Shown: piece after piece, positions 1 to 9,186 of the stretch
How the letters are laid out: the number at the start of each line of letters is the position of its first letter
Position numbering within the stretch: position 1 is the first letter of the stretch
From: CAWCDJ01 sp963836015
Lineage (GTDB): Bacteria > Acidobacteriota > Terriglobia > Bryobacterales > Bryobacteraceae
NCBI GenBank assembly: GCA_963836015.1
Contig: CAWIIF010000002.1
Coordinates: forward strand, 868,001 to 932,000
DNA: 64,000 nucleotides
Direction: 5' to 3'
The notes under the pieces: generated by a model
Seen by the model: the letters and a program-made list of their open reading frames with translations, nothing else
Told to the model about the DNA's origin: nothing
Databases searched by the model: none
Program-made: the position numbers and the translations under genes

Positions 1-284
1 TACAGCACCCGGCCGCCTCCGTCGCGCACCTCCAGCATGCCGCCCCCCAGTCCCAGACCGGCCTGCTCTCCGAAATCCTCCACCAGTTCTTCGGGCGTGG
101 TCGCGAGTTCGCGCTCGATGAACTGCTGCACGTCCTCGATGCGCAGCCGCAGGTCATGGTTCACCGCCTTGAGCATGCTCGCGTCCATGGCAAACGAGGC
201 TGCCACCGCGAACAGCGCCAGAATCACGGCGAGGCTGCAAAAATACCACGCCGCAAGCCGGAACCGGATGGAGGCGAACCTCAC
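1..284 (-). CDS. Two-component sensor histidine kinase, N-terminal part (runs off window)
   Basis: Only the N-terminal roughly 94 residues lie in the window; the rest is beyond base 1. The reverse strand reads from a GTG start through a hydrophobic segment (about residues 12-30) into a periplasmic stretch rich in acidic residues and leucine. The GTG overlaps the TGA of the upstream response regulator (GTGA), the usual translational coupling of a regulator-kinase pair. No kinase motif is inside the window, so the kinase call rests on the membrane segment and the coupling to an OmpR-type regulator. Its ligand cannot be told. Confidence 0.7.
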   Translation of the reverse strand, partial: MRFASIRFRLAAWYFCSLAVILALFAVAASFAMDASMLKAVNHDLRLRIEDVQQFIERELATTPEELVEDFGEQAGLGLGGGMLEVRDGGGRVL

Positions 285-958
285 GGCGCCTCCTGCCGCA
301 GACTGTAGCCTACGCCGCGGCTGGTTTGAATCAATCGCGGCTGCCCCGGGCTGTCCACCTTCGTCCGCAACAGCCGGATAAAGACGTCCAGGTTGTTGCT
401 GCCCACCTCCCGGTCCGTGCCCCAAACGGTCTCGATCAGGCGTTGCCGGGTGACAATCCGTCCCGCCGATTTCATGAGGCATTCCAGAATGGCGAATTCG
501 GTAGGGGTCAGATTCACCGCGGCGTACCCCCGCCACACTTCGTGTGTCTCGGTGTTGGCGGTGAGGTCCGCGTAGCGCAGCACCACGCCCGCCGGTTCAA
601 AGCCCGGCCGTGTGCGCGCCCGCAGCCGCGCCAGCAGCACATCGAAGGAAAACGGCTTGGTGAGGTAATCGTCGGCGCCGGCATCGAGGCCGCGCACGAT
701 ATCCTGCGGCGCATCCCGCCCCGTCAATAGCAGGATCGGCGTGCGGATCGCGCCCGCGCGGAGCCGCCGCGTCACCTCCAGGCCGTCCAGCGAAGGCAGC
801 ATCACGTCCAGCACGATCGCGTCGAACGGCGAGGATTGCGCGGCTCGCAGCCCCGCCCGCCCGTCGAAACAGATGCTCACGGTGTTGCCTTCCTCTTCCA
901 GGGTGCGGCTGACATAATCGGCCAGGTCCCGATCGTCTTCCACCACCAGAATGTGCAT
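281..958 (-). CDS. OmpR/PhoB-family response regulator
   Basis: This 225-residue protein has the complete two-domain layout of the OmpR family. The receiver domain (about 1-118) has the acidic pair E7-D8-D9, the phospho-acceptor D51 in IVLDVMLP, T79 in LLLTGRD and K101 in LTKPFSF. The C-terminal winged helix (about 128-222) contains LTPTEFAILECLM and ends with the typical TSRGVGYSL wing. It should be phosphorylated by the kinase that follows it, with which it overlaps by 4 bases. The gene begins with ATG about 95 bp from the divergently transcribed TonB-type receptor at 1054, so control of that receptor is a reasonable but untested guess. Confidence 0.93.
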   Translation of the reverse strand: MHILVVEDDRDLADYVSRTLEEEGNTVSICFDGRAGLRAAQSSPFDAIVLDVMLPSLDGLEVTRRLRAGAIRTPILLLTGRDAPQDIVRGLDAGADDYLTKPFSFDVLLARLRARTRPGFEPAGVVLRYADLTANTETHEVWRGYAAVNLTPTEFAILECLMKSAGRIVTRQRLIETVWGTDREVGSNNLDVFIRLLRTKVDSPGQPRLIQTSRGVGYSLRQEAP

Positions 959-1053
959 AGACAGGTCTCACGTATAGGGTACGGCACGCGGCCGGAGAAA
1001 GAATGCCGGCCCCTTCAGCCGATTTTAAGGTTAGGCTGGTAACGTCTTGCTGG

Positions 1054-3643
1054 ATGCGGTTGCTCACCAGTTTTGTTGTCCTGTGCGCTTCCCTGGCGCC
1101 CCATGCTTCCGCCCAGGTTCCAACGGGCCCCTATTCGATTTCCGGGACAGTCAGCGACCCCAGCGGCGCCGGAATACCCGGTGCCGAGGTGCAGGTCCGC
1201 CCGCGGGGCTCCTCCACCGCCAAGGCCAATACGCGAACCGACGACCTGGGCAATTTCCGCCTCTCCGGCCTGCGCGCCGGCTCCTTCGAGATCGACGTGC
1301 AGCACGACGGCTTCGCCCGCCAGACCGTTGCCATCGCCCTCAAGGACCGGCCGCCCGCGCCGCTGCACATCCAACTGCAACTGGCCGGCGTGCGCCAGGC
1401 GGTCACCGTAAGCGATTCCGCCGCACAGGTCAGCACCGACTCGGCGGACAACCTGGACGTCGTCACCATGGACCGCGGCATGATGGACAACCTCCCCGTC
1501 TTCGACCAGAATTATGTCGCCGCCATGTCCCAGTTTCTCGATCCCGGATCGATCGGCACCGGCGGCGTCACCCTGGTCGTCAACGGTATGGAGCAGAGAA
1601 ATATCGGCGTGACCGCATCCGCCATCCAGCAGGTGAAGATCAACCAGAATCCGTACTCCGCCGAGTTCTCGCGCCCCGGCCGCGGACGCATCGAGATCAT
1701 CACCAAGCCCGGCTCGCAGGTTTACCACGGAACATTCAATTTCCTGTTCCGCGACTATCATCTGAACGCACGCGACCCCTTCGCCTCCACCCGTCCTCCC
1801 GAACAGCGGCGCATCTACGAAGGCAGCCTGCTGGGACCGCTGGGCCGCGGCAGGAAAAATTCGTTCCTGGTTTCGGTCGATCGGGAAGAACAGGATCTGC
1901 AGGCGGTCATCTACGCCATCACTCCCCAGGGTTTGCTCCAGCAGACGGCCGCCAATCCTCAACGCGACACCGAAATCTCCGCGTCCATCACGCACCAGTT
2001 CACGCAAGACCACCTGGCCACCGTTCGCTTCAACTCCCACGCCTCCACGGAACAGAACCGCGGGGTGGGCGGCTTTGTCCTTCCGGAGGCGGGCGTCAAT
2101 GTGCGGGACCGTGAAGACGAGATCTATTACAACGACAGCCTGGTCATCAGCCCGCGATTGCTCAATCAGTTCCGCGTCGTCATCGGGCGCGACCATGCCC
2201 CTACCGATAGCGTCAGCCAGGCCCCCGGCATCGTTGTTCCCGGATCGTTCACGGCGGGCGGCGCCCAATCCGACCGCCTGCAAACCGAGAACCACGTCAA
2301 CCTCAACGAGATCGTCACCTGGACCCCGGGGAAGCACAACATCCGGGGCGGCATCAACGTGCCCGATATCAGCCGGCGCGGCCTCGACGACAATACCAAC
2401 ACGGGCGGGACTTACTATTTCTCGACCTTCGCAGGACTACCTGCTGCAGCGCCCCTACTCCTTCATCCAGCAGCAGGGAGACGGCCACATTGTTTTTCTC
2501 GAAACCGTGGTGGGCGGCTTCCTTCAGGACGATTATCGCCTGCGGCCAAACCTCACAATCTCCGCGGGCCTGCGCTACGACTGGCAGAATTTTTTCCACG
2601 ACAACAACAACTTCTCGCCGCGCCTGGCGCTGGCCTACGCACCCGGAAAGAGCCGCAAGACCGTGCTGCGGGCCGGGGGCGGCATCTTCTACGACCGCTC
2701 CGGCAACGCCCCGATCTTCGACCTCGAGCGCTACAACGGCGTGCGCCTGCGGCAGATCGTATTGAGCGACCCCTCCTACCCCGTGATTCCGGACGCCGGC
2801 GGCCTGGCCGCCATGCCCACCACGCTGGTGCGCCTCGACCCGGCCGTTCGCATCCCTTACCTGGCGCAATTCAGTGCCGCGGTGGAACGCCAGCTCCATG
2901 CGGGTTCCACTCTGTCGGTCACCTATTGGGCCAGCCGCGGCGTCAGCCTGTTCCGCTCGCGCGACGTGAACGCGCCGCCGCCGCCGGATTATCTCGTGCG
3001 GCCCAATCCCGCCATCGGGGTCTACCGCCAGATCGAATCCTCCGGGCACCTGGAAAGCAACGCCCTGGAGGTTTCCTTCCGCGGCCGCATCACGCGCTTC
3101 TTCCAGGGCATGGTCCAGTACACGCTGGGCCGAACCTACAACGACGTGCCCGGCAATTACGCTGTCAGCACGCGCGGCGCCGGCATCAGCGCCTTCCCCG
3201 CCAACAACTACGATCTCTCGGGCGAATGGGCGCGGGCCGACTATGATGCCCGCCATCGCCTCAACCTGATGGGAACAATCCACGCCGCCGCGTATCTCGA
3301 TTTCGGCGTCGGCTTGTTCCTGAATTCCGGCATGCCCTACACCGAAACAACCGGTCTGGACGAATATCACACAGGCTATGCCAATGCGCGCCCGCCTGGA
3401 GTGCCGCGCAATTCCCTGCAGGGCCCCGGCTTCGCTGAGTTAGACGTCCGCTGGTCCCACGCCTTCCTGCTGAAGCACAAAAAAGAGGGGCCGCAATTCA
3501 CCGTGGGGCTGGACGCGTTCAACCTGACGAACCGGGTCAACTACGCGACTTATGTGGGGGACCTCAGTTCCCCGTTTTTCGGCCGGCCGGTCGCGGCCAA
3601 GCCGCCGCGCCGCCTGCAACTGTCGGGAAGATTTGAATTTTGA
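1054..3643 (+). CDS. TonB-dependent-receptor-like outer membrane protein with carboxypeptidase-regulatory-like domain (frameshifted)
   Basis: I start at ATG 1054 because it opens directly into a signal peptide (MRLLTSFVVLCASLAPHASA); an in-frame ATG at 1003 would add 17 non-hydrophobic residues. After the signal peptide comes a carboxypeptidase-regulatory-like fold (SGTVSDPSGAGIPGAEVQV), then a plug-like region and a long C-terminal beta-barrel ending in aromatic F-E-F. The reading frame breaks near 2434: upstream reads ...YYFSTFA and downstream reads DYLLQRPYSFIQQQ one frame over. Removing one G at 2434/2435 gives a continuous protein of about 862 residues. The family is abundant in Acidobacteria and is thought to import polymers or glycans. 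The substrate is unknown. Confidence 0.85.
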
Positions 3644-3665
3644 AAGAAGGAGAACGAATATCGCT

Positions 3666-4115
3666 ATGCTGAGAACGATCGCTGTGGTCCTCGGCCTCTT
3701 GCCCGTGGCGCTGGTCGCACAGGAAACGAAGGTCCAGATGAAGGACCTGCCCCCGGCCGTGCAAAAGACCGTTCAGGAGCAAACCCGCACCGCGAAGCTG
3801 CGCGGGCTCGCCAGGGAGATCGAAAACGGGAAGACCTTCTACGAAGCCGAAACCACCGTCAACGGGAAGTCGCGGGACGTCCTGATCGACCCCAGCGGAG
3901 CCGTGGTCGAGGTCGAGGAGGCCACCACCCTCGCCGCCATCCCAGACCCCGCCCGGAAGGCCTTTCAGCAGCACGCCGGGGCCGCCGGTAAGATCCTGAG
4001 CGTGGAGACGGTAACGAAGGGATCGGCCGTGAGCTACGAAGCCGTTATTCAGAAGGGCGGCAAGAAATCAGAAGTGGCCGTCCATGCCGACGGCAGCCCC
4101 GCAAAAGAAGACTAG
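3666..4115 (+). CDS. Secreted PepSY-like protein
   Basis: This is a 149-residue protein with a clear signal peptide (MLRTIAVVLGLLPVALVAQ). ATG 3666 is preceded by an AGAAGGAG Shine-Dalgarno at about 3645-3652, just after the receptor stop codon, so it is likely co-transcribed with the receptor. Two successive segments follow the PepSY-like pattern: a charged helix (LPPAVQKTVQEQ, PDPARKAFQQHAG) followed by a strand pair (FYEAETTVNGKSRDVLID, VSYEAVIQKGGKKSEVAV). PepSY-like proteins are exported and often proposed to modulate proteases or bind ligands; no specific role is seen here. Confidence 0.75.
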   Translation: MLRTIAVVLGLLPVALVAQETKVQMKDLPPAVQKTVQEQTRTAKLRGLAREIENGKTFYEAETTVNGKSRDVLIDPSGAVVEVEEATTLAAIPDPARKAFQQHAGAAGKILSVETVTKGSAVSYEAVIQKGGKKSEVAVHADGSPAKED

Positions 4116-4121
4116 ACAGTG

Positions 4122-4143
4122 GGGCAGGCCACCCGGCCTGCCC
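4122..4143. terminator. Perfect 9-bp hairpin between convergent genes
   Basis: GGGCAGGCC (4122-4130) pairs perfectly with GGCCTGCCC (4135-4143) across a 4-base loop. It lies in the 36-bp gap between the stops of the PepSY-like gene and the convergent DUF4097 gene, so it could end transcription from both sides. There is no long T tract. The same stem recurs in three other intergenic places (22070, 24383, 31562), so it is equally a copy of a dispersed palindrome. Confidence 0.6.
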
Positions 4144-4151
4144 ATGCTCCC

Positions 4152-4958
4152 CTACTTCTTCCGAATCAGAATCTTCCCATTGAAGGTGCTGAACGACGCT
4201 TCCGTTCCCCCGCCGTTGATGGTTCCCGTGATCATCCGCTCCACTCTCACCCGGTACCGCCCTTCCGGCGTGTCGTTCTTCTCCGTGATGTTCCCGCCGG
4301 GCGTCAGCTTCATATCGAAGTCGCTGTAGATCTCGCCGCGATTGGCCCGCAGCTTCAGGTTGCCCTTGAAGTCGGCCGGCAGCGTCACGTCGATATCGCC
4401 GTTGAACGAGCTGAACGACATCGGCTTTCCCGGATCTACCCGGTCCATCACCACCTTCACCGCGCCGTTGTGCGAGTCAGTCACCACCGTCCCCGAGACG
4501 TTCATCAGGTTTACCCGCCCGTTGGTCGTCGAAGCGTCGATCTCCCCGTGGACGCCCTCCGCCGAGATGCTCCCGTTGGTCGATTTCAGCCTCAGCGACG
4601 TGTTCACCGGCACCGTGATCACCAGGTCCGCCGACGGCGCTCCGTGCATCCGCACCGTCACCACGTTGTCTTCCTCTTCCACGTTCAACCCGCCCGGCGG
4701 CACATCGATCCGCCGCAGGCCATCGTAGGTCCGGTTGCGGTCCTCGCGCGACGATCGCCCGCTGGCCTCCACGATCACTTCGTTGCCGCTATAGCTTTTC
4801 ACCGTGATCGAGCCGTTGGTCATTGCCGCATCCACCAGCCGCGGGTGCGTGCTGTTCCGCGCCGGAACCACCACCCGGTCGCCCGTGCTGACCTCTTGCG
4901 CGCATGCCAGCGCGCACACAGCCAATGTCATGCCCGCGAGGGCCAGGTATCGTTTCAT
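4152..4958 (-). CDS. Exported DUF4097 beta-strand-repeat protein
   Basis: This 268-residue protein starts with a signal peptide (MKRYLALAGMTLAVCALACAQ) followed by repeated short beta-strand units of the DUF4097 type (TNGSITVKSYSG, STNGSISAEGVHGEID, TTNGRVNLMNVSGTV, SFNGDIDVTLP, STFNGKILIRKK). Such repeats predict a right-handed beta-solenoid. It is the last gene of the sigma/anti-sigma operon, 9 bp after another DUF4097 gene. The biochemical role of DUF4097 proteins is not established; the operon suggests an envelope function. Confidence 0.85.
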   Translation of the reverse strand: MKRYLALAGMTLAVCALACAQEVSTGDRVVVPARNSTHPRLVDAAMTNGSITVKSYSGNEVIVEASGRSSREDRNRTYDGLRRIDVPPGGLNVEEEDNVVTVRMHGAPSADLVITVPVNTSLRLKSTNGSISAEGVHGEIDASTTNGRVNLMNVSGTVVTDSHNGAVKVVMDRVDPGKPMSFSSFNGDIDVTLPADFKGNLKLRANRGEIYSDFDMKLTPGGNITEKNDTPEGRYRVRVERMITGTINGGGTEASFSTFNGKILIRKK

Positions 4959-4967
4959 ATGGATCCT

Positions 4968-5840
4968 CTATAAAGCCTTCGAATGCAGTAGAATCGAGCC
5001 GTTCAACGTGTCGAATGTCAGCTCCGGCCCGCCGCTGCCCACCCGGCCGGACATCCGCCGCCGGTCCGAACGGTACACGAACTTCGTGCTCCCGCTCTCC
5101 CCGGCCGAAGTCTGCGTCGGCCGCGCCGCAACTTCGAAGTCCGTGTAAATTCCTCCGTTTAGCGTATGGAAGTTCAAGTCGGCGTTTAGCCCCGGCTGAA
5201 AGTAAATCTCGACCTTGCCGTTCAGCGAGCGGAACTCCGAAGGCTTCGCCGGGTTGCGGCTGAACGACACTTTCACCGGCCCGTTCAACGTCTTCACAAT
5301 CCCCGACCCTCCTACTTCGTCCATCTCGATCCCGCCGTTCAGTCCGTTGACCTCGTAGTCGCCCGTGGTCTTCTTGACCACGATGTCGCCGTCGTTGATG
5401 GTCTTCAGCACCACCTCGGTGGCCGCCGGAACCTGGATGTCGTAATCGAACGCCACCCGGTAGCCGTAGTACTCGTCGCCGCGGTAGTTCGTGCCATTCG
5501 CCGACCGGAAAGGCCCGTCCACGTACAGCCGTACGAAATTGCCTTGCTGCGACATATCGAGCTTCACATCCCGCTTGGCCGCCTGCAGGGCCTCCGTCGA
5601 ATCCGCGCCGGTGCGCCTCTGCGCCTTCACCTGAATCTCGTTGCCGGCGTATCCGGTCACATGGACGTAGCCGCTGATGTTGTCCACCAGCAGTTTCTGC
5701 GGTCCCGACCCTTCCGAGACGTTGAACGACCTCTGGATGGTCTCTTCGTCGTGCTGCCGCCAGTCCCGCCCGTTGTACCGGTGCTGGGCCGCCAGCAGGG
5801 CGGGAACCGCCGCCATCGTCAATATCAGTCGAGTCTTCAT
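4968..5840 (-). CDS. Exported DUF4097 beta-strand-repeat protein (second copy)
   Basis: The protein is about 290 residues from ATG 5840, which overlaps the TGA of the anti-sigma gene (ATGA). A signal peptide (MKTRLILTMAAVPALLAA) precedes a region with the same strand-turn repeats as its neighbour (TINDGDIVVKKTTGDYEV, LNGGIEMDEVGGSG, LNGKVEIYFQPG, TLNGGIYTDFEV, TLNGSILLHSK). A longer in-frame extension upstream exists but overlaps the anti-sigma gene out of frame and has no signal peptide, so I reject it. The two neighbouring DUF4097 genes probably arose by duplication. Confidence 0.85.
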   Translation of the reverse strand: MKTRLILTMAAVPALLAAQHRYNGRDWRQHDEETIQRSFNVSEGSGPQKLLVDNISGYVHVTGYAGNEIQVKAQRRTGADSTEALQAAKRDVKLDMSQQGNFVRLYVDGPFRSANGTNYRGDEYYGYRVAFDYDIQVPAATEVVLKTINDGDIVVKKTTGDYEVNGLNGGIEMDEVGGSGIVKTLNGPVKVSFSRNPAKPSEFRSLNGKVEIYFQPGLNADLNFHTLNGGIYTDFEVAARPTQTSAGESGSTKFVYRSDRRRMSGRVGSGGPELTFDTLNGSILLHSKAL

Positions 5841-6664
5841 TGGGTAGCTCCGAGTTTTTCGGCCGCCGAAGCGGCCCTTTGCCGAACTTCCTGGTCCGCC
5901 CTGCTGTCCTGGGCCAGCTTTTGCAGTGCGCCTACCGAATCCTTCTCGCCCAACTGCGTCAGCAGGTCGATCAGCGCCACCTGCACCAGCGCGGAATCCT
6001 GCGTCGGGAGCGAATCGGCCAGCGCGCGCCGCACCGCCGGATCGCTCGCGAACTTCGCCAGCGCGTCCACCGCCGAGAGCCGCACGTTCACGTTCGAATC
6101 GTGATTCACCGCGTGCAGCAGCGCCTGCTGCACCTGCTGGTCGGGCTGCGAAATCTGGTAGCTGTAAGTCACCCCCCGCAGCCGCGCGCTGGGCGATTGC
6201 TGCTGCAACAGCGAAAGCGCCACCAGCTGCCGCAGGTTTTCCACCTGCCCCTGTAGCTGCGCCAGTTCCGGATTGGCCTCCGGCGCCCGCGGGCTCAGGG
6301 CGTACCGCCCGCCCACGACCCCGGCTACCAGCAGCAGCGCCGCAAAGGCCGCCTGCCAGGCCGGACGCGCCGGCCACCAGCCGCTCCAAAAACTCGCGCG
6401 CCCGGCGTTCGTCTGCTTCCGCTGCGCTTCCTGAAACCCTTCCTGGTACGCGTGCAGCGTCTCCAGGAACCTCGTACGCATGGCCGGGCTCGGCTCGGGC
6501 TCCTGCATGGCTTCCATACCTCTCCACACCACTCCCAGTTCGGCCATCTCCGCGCGGCAGGCCGAACAGGTCTCCAGGTGATCGATCACCTTCTCGCGCG
6601 CCGCCGGGTCGAGCCGGCCCGCCAGGCACGCCGGAAACTGTTCGCGAATCCGTTCGCACATCAT
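5837..6664 (-). CDS. Membrane anti-sigma factor with zinc finger and C-terminal repeat domain
   Basis: From ATG 6664 (overlapping the sigma-factor TGA) the product is 275 residues. The N-terminus has the zinc-binding anti-sigma motif H29-x3-C33-x2-C36 (HLETCSAC). A single membrane segment (about 99-121, AAFALLLVAGVVGG region) follows, then a coiled-coil-like stretch (LAQLQGQVENLRQLVALSLL). The C-terminal 110 residues resemble HEAT repeats (VNVRLSAVDALAKFASDPAVRRALAD and two further units). The expected role is to hold the ECF sigma at the membrane; the repeat domain on the far side could sense or bind an envelope ligand, which is inference. Confidence 0.9.
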   Translation of the reverse strand: MMCERIREQFPACLAGRLDPAAREKVIDHLETCSACRAEMAELGVVWRGMEAMQEPEPSPAMRTRFLETLHAYQEGFQEAQRKQTNAGRASFWSGWWPARPAWQAAFAALLLVAGVVGGRYALSPRAPEANPELAQLQGQVENLRQLVALSLLQQQSPSARLRGVTYSYQISQPDQQVQQALLHAVNHDSNVNVRLSAVDALAKFASDPAVRRALADSLPTQDSALVQVALIDLLTQLGEKDSVGALQKLAQDSRADQEVRQRAASAAEKLGATQ

Positions 6665-7206
6665 GCCCGTTCTCCCCCCAGGGCGAAGAACCGGTCGCCC
6701 AGCTCGCGCAGTGCGCGGTAAACCCGTACCTTGACCGTTCCCGTCTCGCATTTCAAAACCGAAGCGATCTCCTCGTATTTCAGATCCAGGAAGCGGCTCA
6801 TCACGAGCACCTCTCTCTTCTCCCGCGGCAGGTCCGCCAGCGCCCGGTAGAGCAGCTCGGCCTCCTGCTTGTTCTGGTACTGGCGGTCCGGCGGAGCGTC
6901 CGCCGAGCTGAACTCGAAAACGTTCTCCGGCAGCGCCACCTCCGCCTTCCGTTTGCCCGCCTGGTCCATGAAGACGTTGCGCCCGATCTGGTACATCCAG
7001 GCGCGAAACGAAGTTTGCGGCTGGTAGGTGTGACGGTACTTCAGAATCCGGAAGAACACCTCTTGCACCAGGTCTTCACTGGCCGCCCGGTTCGCGGTCA
7101 GGTGCATGAAATAACGGTACAGCCCGCGGCTATGGCGATCGAAAAGCACTTCCAGCTTCCCGACGTTGCCCGCGCTGACCTCCTGCATCACCTGTTCGTC
7201 TTCCAC
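6661..7206 (-). CDS. RNA polymerase ECF-type sigma factor
   Basis: This 181-residue protein has the two conserved ECF regions. Sigma region 2 spans about 20-90 (ASEDLVQEVFFRILKYR, then FRAWMYQIGRNVFMD), and sigma region 4 about 120-175 (LPREKREVLVMSRFLDLKYEEIASVL with a helix-turn-helix ending TGTVKVRVYRALREL). It heads a coupled operon with its anti-sigma factor and two DUF4097 proteins, the arrangement of an autoregulated envelope-response regulon. The 232-bp gap to the divergent gene at 7439 is where its promoter should lie; I could not pick out a confident ECF promoter. Confidence 0.92.
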   Translation of the reverse strand: MEDEQVMQEVSAGNVGKLEVLFDRHSRGLYRYFMHLTANRAASEDLVQEVFFRILKYRHTYQPQTSFRAWMYQIGRNVFMDQAGKRKAEVALPENVFEFSSADAPPDRQYQNKQEAELLYRALADLPREKREVLVMSRFLDLKYEEIASVLKCETGTVKVRVYRALRELGDRFFALGGERA

Positions 7207-7438
7207 GTTTCTCCGTTTCGTAATGGAATACCGCCCGGCCCGGAAAAGGTTACCCGATTGCCCGGAAGCGGGCCGCTCATTCTACACCTGTGCTCCCGCG
7301 GCGACAAGAAAAAGCCTTATTTACGTGTGCAATAGCATGCATTCCTCTGGCAAAATAGAAGTTGCGGAAAATATCCTCCGGCGGCGCGCCATGTGCAACA
7401 GCCGGAACAGACTTATCCAATTATCCAATGAGGCGTGA

Positions 7439-8380
7439 GTGAAGAACCTTCTGCGTTTCCCCCTGTGTGTGGGGCTTACCCTATCCTTCTGGGCCGCAAT
7501 CGGCGGGGCCCAGCAGAAACCACCGGAGCAGCCCACCGCTCCCCCGCCGGCCAATCCGCTGGACATCAAGATTCAGGCGCCGCCGACGCTGCCGCCCAAG
7601 CCGCCGGACGTTCGCCAGCCCGGCGAAACCGGCTGGTGGGTTACCCTCGACGGTTTCTTCCCCACCCAGAAGCCGGTCTTCGACAAGGGCCGCGGCGCCA
7701 CCTTCGACACCGCCTCCCGGACCTCCCTCCAGGGGACCCCGAAGTATGCCGCCGGCGCCGAGGTCGGCATCGCCCTGGGATTGCACAATGCCCTCCGTTT
7801 CACTTACTTCGAAACCCGCGCGTCCGGCAACTTCACGAACGCCAACGACCTCCAGATCTGGGACCAGAGCTATGCCGCCGGCACCTACATCTCCACCAAC
7901 TACCGCCTCCAGAACGGCAAGATCTCTTTCGACTTCCTGACCTGGCCGTTTCCCGTCGAAAGCCGCAAGTTCCGCCTGAAAACCCTCTGGCAGGTCCAAT
8001 ACACCAATGTCCAGACTACCTTCGACGCTCCCCTGCTCCCGCTCTTCGATTCGTCCGGAAACCCGATCGTGGATAGCTCGGGCAATCAGATCAGCTACGT
8101 AGGGACCGGCAGCCACTGGTTCGTATCGCCGGAAATCGGCCTCGGCGTAGCGTACTTCAGCGGGCGTCACCTGCGTTTCGAAGCCAACGCCTCCGGCTTC
8201 ACCATCCCGCACCACAACACCATCTGGGACGCGGACGCCACCGCCAACCTGAAATACGGCCACATCGAGCTTCGCCTGGGGGCCAAGGCTTTCCACTTCA
8301 AGACCTCCACACAGGCCGAGTTCTACGACCACGGCACCTACTTCGGCCCGTTCGTCGGCATCCGCTGGTACAGAGACTAG
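7439..8380 (+). CDS. Exported outer-membrane beta-barrel-like protein, function unknown
   Basis: This is a 313-residue protein from GTG 7439; the GTG places a signal peptide (MKNLLRFPLCVGLTLSFWAA) at the N-terminus. A proline-rich linker (about 28-55) precedes a C-terminal region of alternating amphipathic strands with many aromatic residues (IALGLHNALRFTYFETRA, FRLKTLWQVQYTNVQTTF, GHIELRLGAKAFHF), consistent with a small beta-barrel. It ends Y-F-G-P-F-V-G-I-R-W-Y. It is divergent from the ECF sigma operon and could be a target of it. I do not recognise a named family. Confidence 0.75.
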   Translation: MKNLLRFPLCVGLTLSFWAAIGGAQQKPPEQPTAPPPANPLDIKIQAPPTLPPKPPDVRQPGETGWWVTLDGFFPTQKPVFDKGRGATFDTASRTSLQGTPKYAAGAEVGIALGLHNALRFTYFETRASGNFTNANDLQIWDQSYAAGTYISTNYRLQNGKISFDFLTWPFPVESRKFRLKTLWQVQYTNVQTTFDAPLLPLFDSSGNPIVDSSGNQISYVGTGSHWFVSPEIGLGVAYFSGRHLRFEANASGFTIPHHNTIWDADATANLKYGHIELRLGAKAFHFKTSTQAEFYDHGTYFGPFVGIRWYRD

Positions 8381-8385
8381 CCCTT

Positions 8386-9177
8386 TCAGGGAGCGGGCCG
8401 CGTTTTCGCGCGCGGCCCGCCCTTCAGCCCCCGCACTTCCTCCGCCGTCAGCTCCCGCCACTTCCCGATCGGCAGCTCGCCGATGCGGATCGGCCCGATC
8501 GCCGTCCGCACCAGCTTGAGCACCTTGCTCCCGGCCGCTTCCACCATCCGCCGCACCTGCCGGTTCCGTCCTTCCGTGATCGTCATCTCGAGGAACGTAT
8601 GCTTGGCGCCGTCCCGCAGCCGCCGCACTTCCGCCGGGGCGGTCATTCCATCGCTCAGCTCGACGCCCTTCCGCAACTGATCCAACTGCTCGTCGCTCAG
8701 TAGCGTGGAGGCCTTCACCTGGTAGGTCTTCGGCACCTTGTGCTCCGGATTGGTGATGCGCTCCGCGAAGTCCGTATCGTTGGTCAACAGCAGGAGGCCG
8801 CTCGTATCCAGATCCAGCCGCCCCACCGGAGAGAGCCACGTGCCGGCCTTGTCGATCAGGTCGTAGACCGTCGGACGGCCTTCCGGATCGCGCCACGTGG
8901 TGAGGTACCCCTTGGGCTTATACAGCAGGATGTAGGTCTTGGCGGCGGCGCGCAAAGGCTTTCCGTCCAGTGTGATACGGTCGCGGTCCAGATCCACCCA
9001 GTGGTCCACGTTGCGGACGATTTTGCCGTTCACGCCAACCCGGCCCGATCCGATCCACTTTCGCGCGTCCGTGCGCGACCCGAATCCCGCCTTGGAAAAT
9101 ACTCGTTCCAAAGTCTTTAGCGGTCTTTGCGCCTTTTCCTTCGTCTTTCGCGGCATGCCCGTTCGCGGGATTCCCAC
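8386..9177 (-). CDS. rRNA pseudouridine synthase, RsuA/RluB/RluE/RluF family
   Basis: This 263-residue protein has an N-terminal S4 RNA-binding domain (about 22-75, LERVFSKAGFGSRTDARKWI) and the RsuA-family catalytic core. The active-site motif is GRLDLDTSGLLLL with D122 as the expected catalytic aspartate; YKPKGYLTT and GRNRQVRRMVEAAG are further family signatures. It should isomerise a specific uridine in rRNA. The basic proline-rich extension at the C-terminus is common in this family. ATG 9156 is an alternative start. The start codon sits only 9 bp from that of the divergent amidohydrolase. Confidence 0.92.
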   Translation of the reverse strand: MGIPRTGMPRKTKEKAQRPLKTLERVFSKAGFGSRTDARKWIGSGRVGVNGKIVRNVDHWVDLDRDRITLDGKPLRAAAKTYILLYKPKGYLTTWRDPEGRPTVYDLIDKAGTWLSPVGRLDLDTSGLLLLTNDTDFAERITNPEHKVPKTYQVKASTLLSDEQLDQLRKGVELSDGMTAPAEVRRLRDGAKHTFLEMTITEGRNRQVRRMVEAAGSKVLKLVRTAIGPIRIGELPIGKWRELTAEEVRGLKGGPRAKTRPAP

Positions 9178-9186
9178 TAGACCCCG

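Noticed and set aside
1015..2337. 440-codon minus-strand frame opposite the receptor
   Set aside because: Antisense shadow of a clear receptor with signal peptide and domain signatures; no motifs of its own.
5841..7335. Very long plus-strand open frame (469 codons) across the sigma/anti-sigma genes
   Set aside because: Its product is R/P/A-rich low complexity and lies antisense to well-conserved sigma and anti-sigma genes; GC-rich DNA gives such shadows.
7481..8896. 471-codon minus-strand frame over 7439-8380
   Set aside because: Composition is that of an antisense shadow and it overlaps both the exported protein and the pseudouridine synthase frame.
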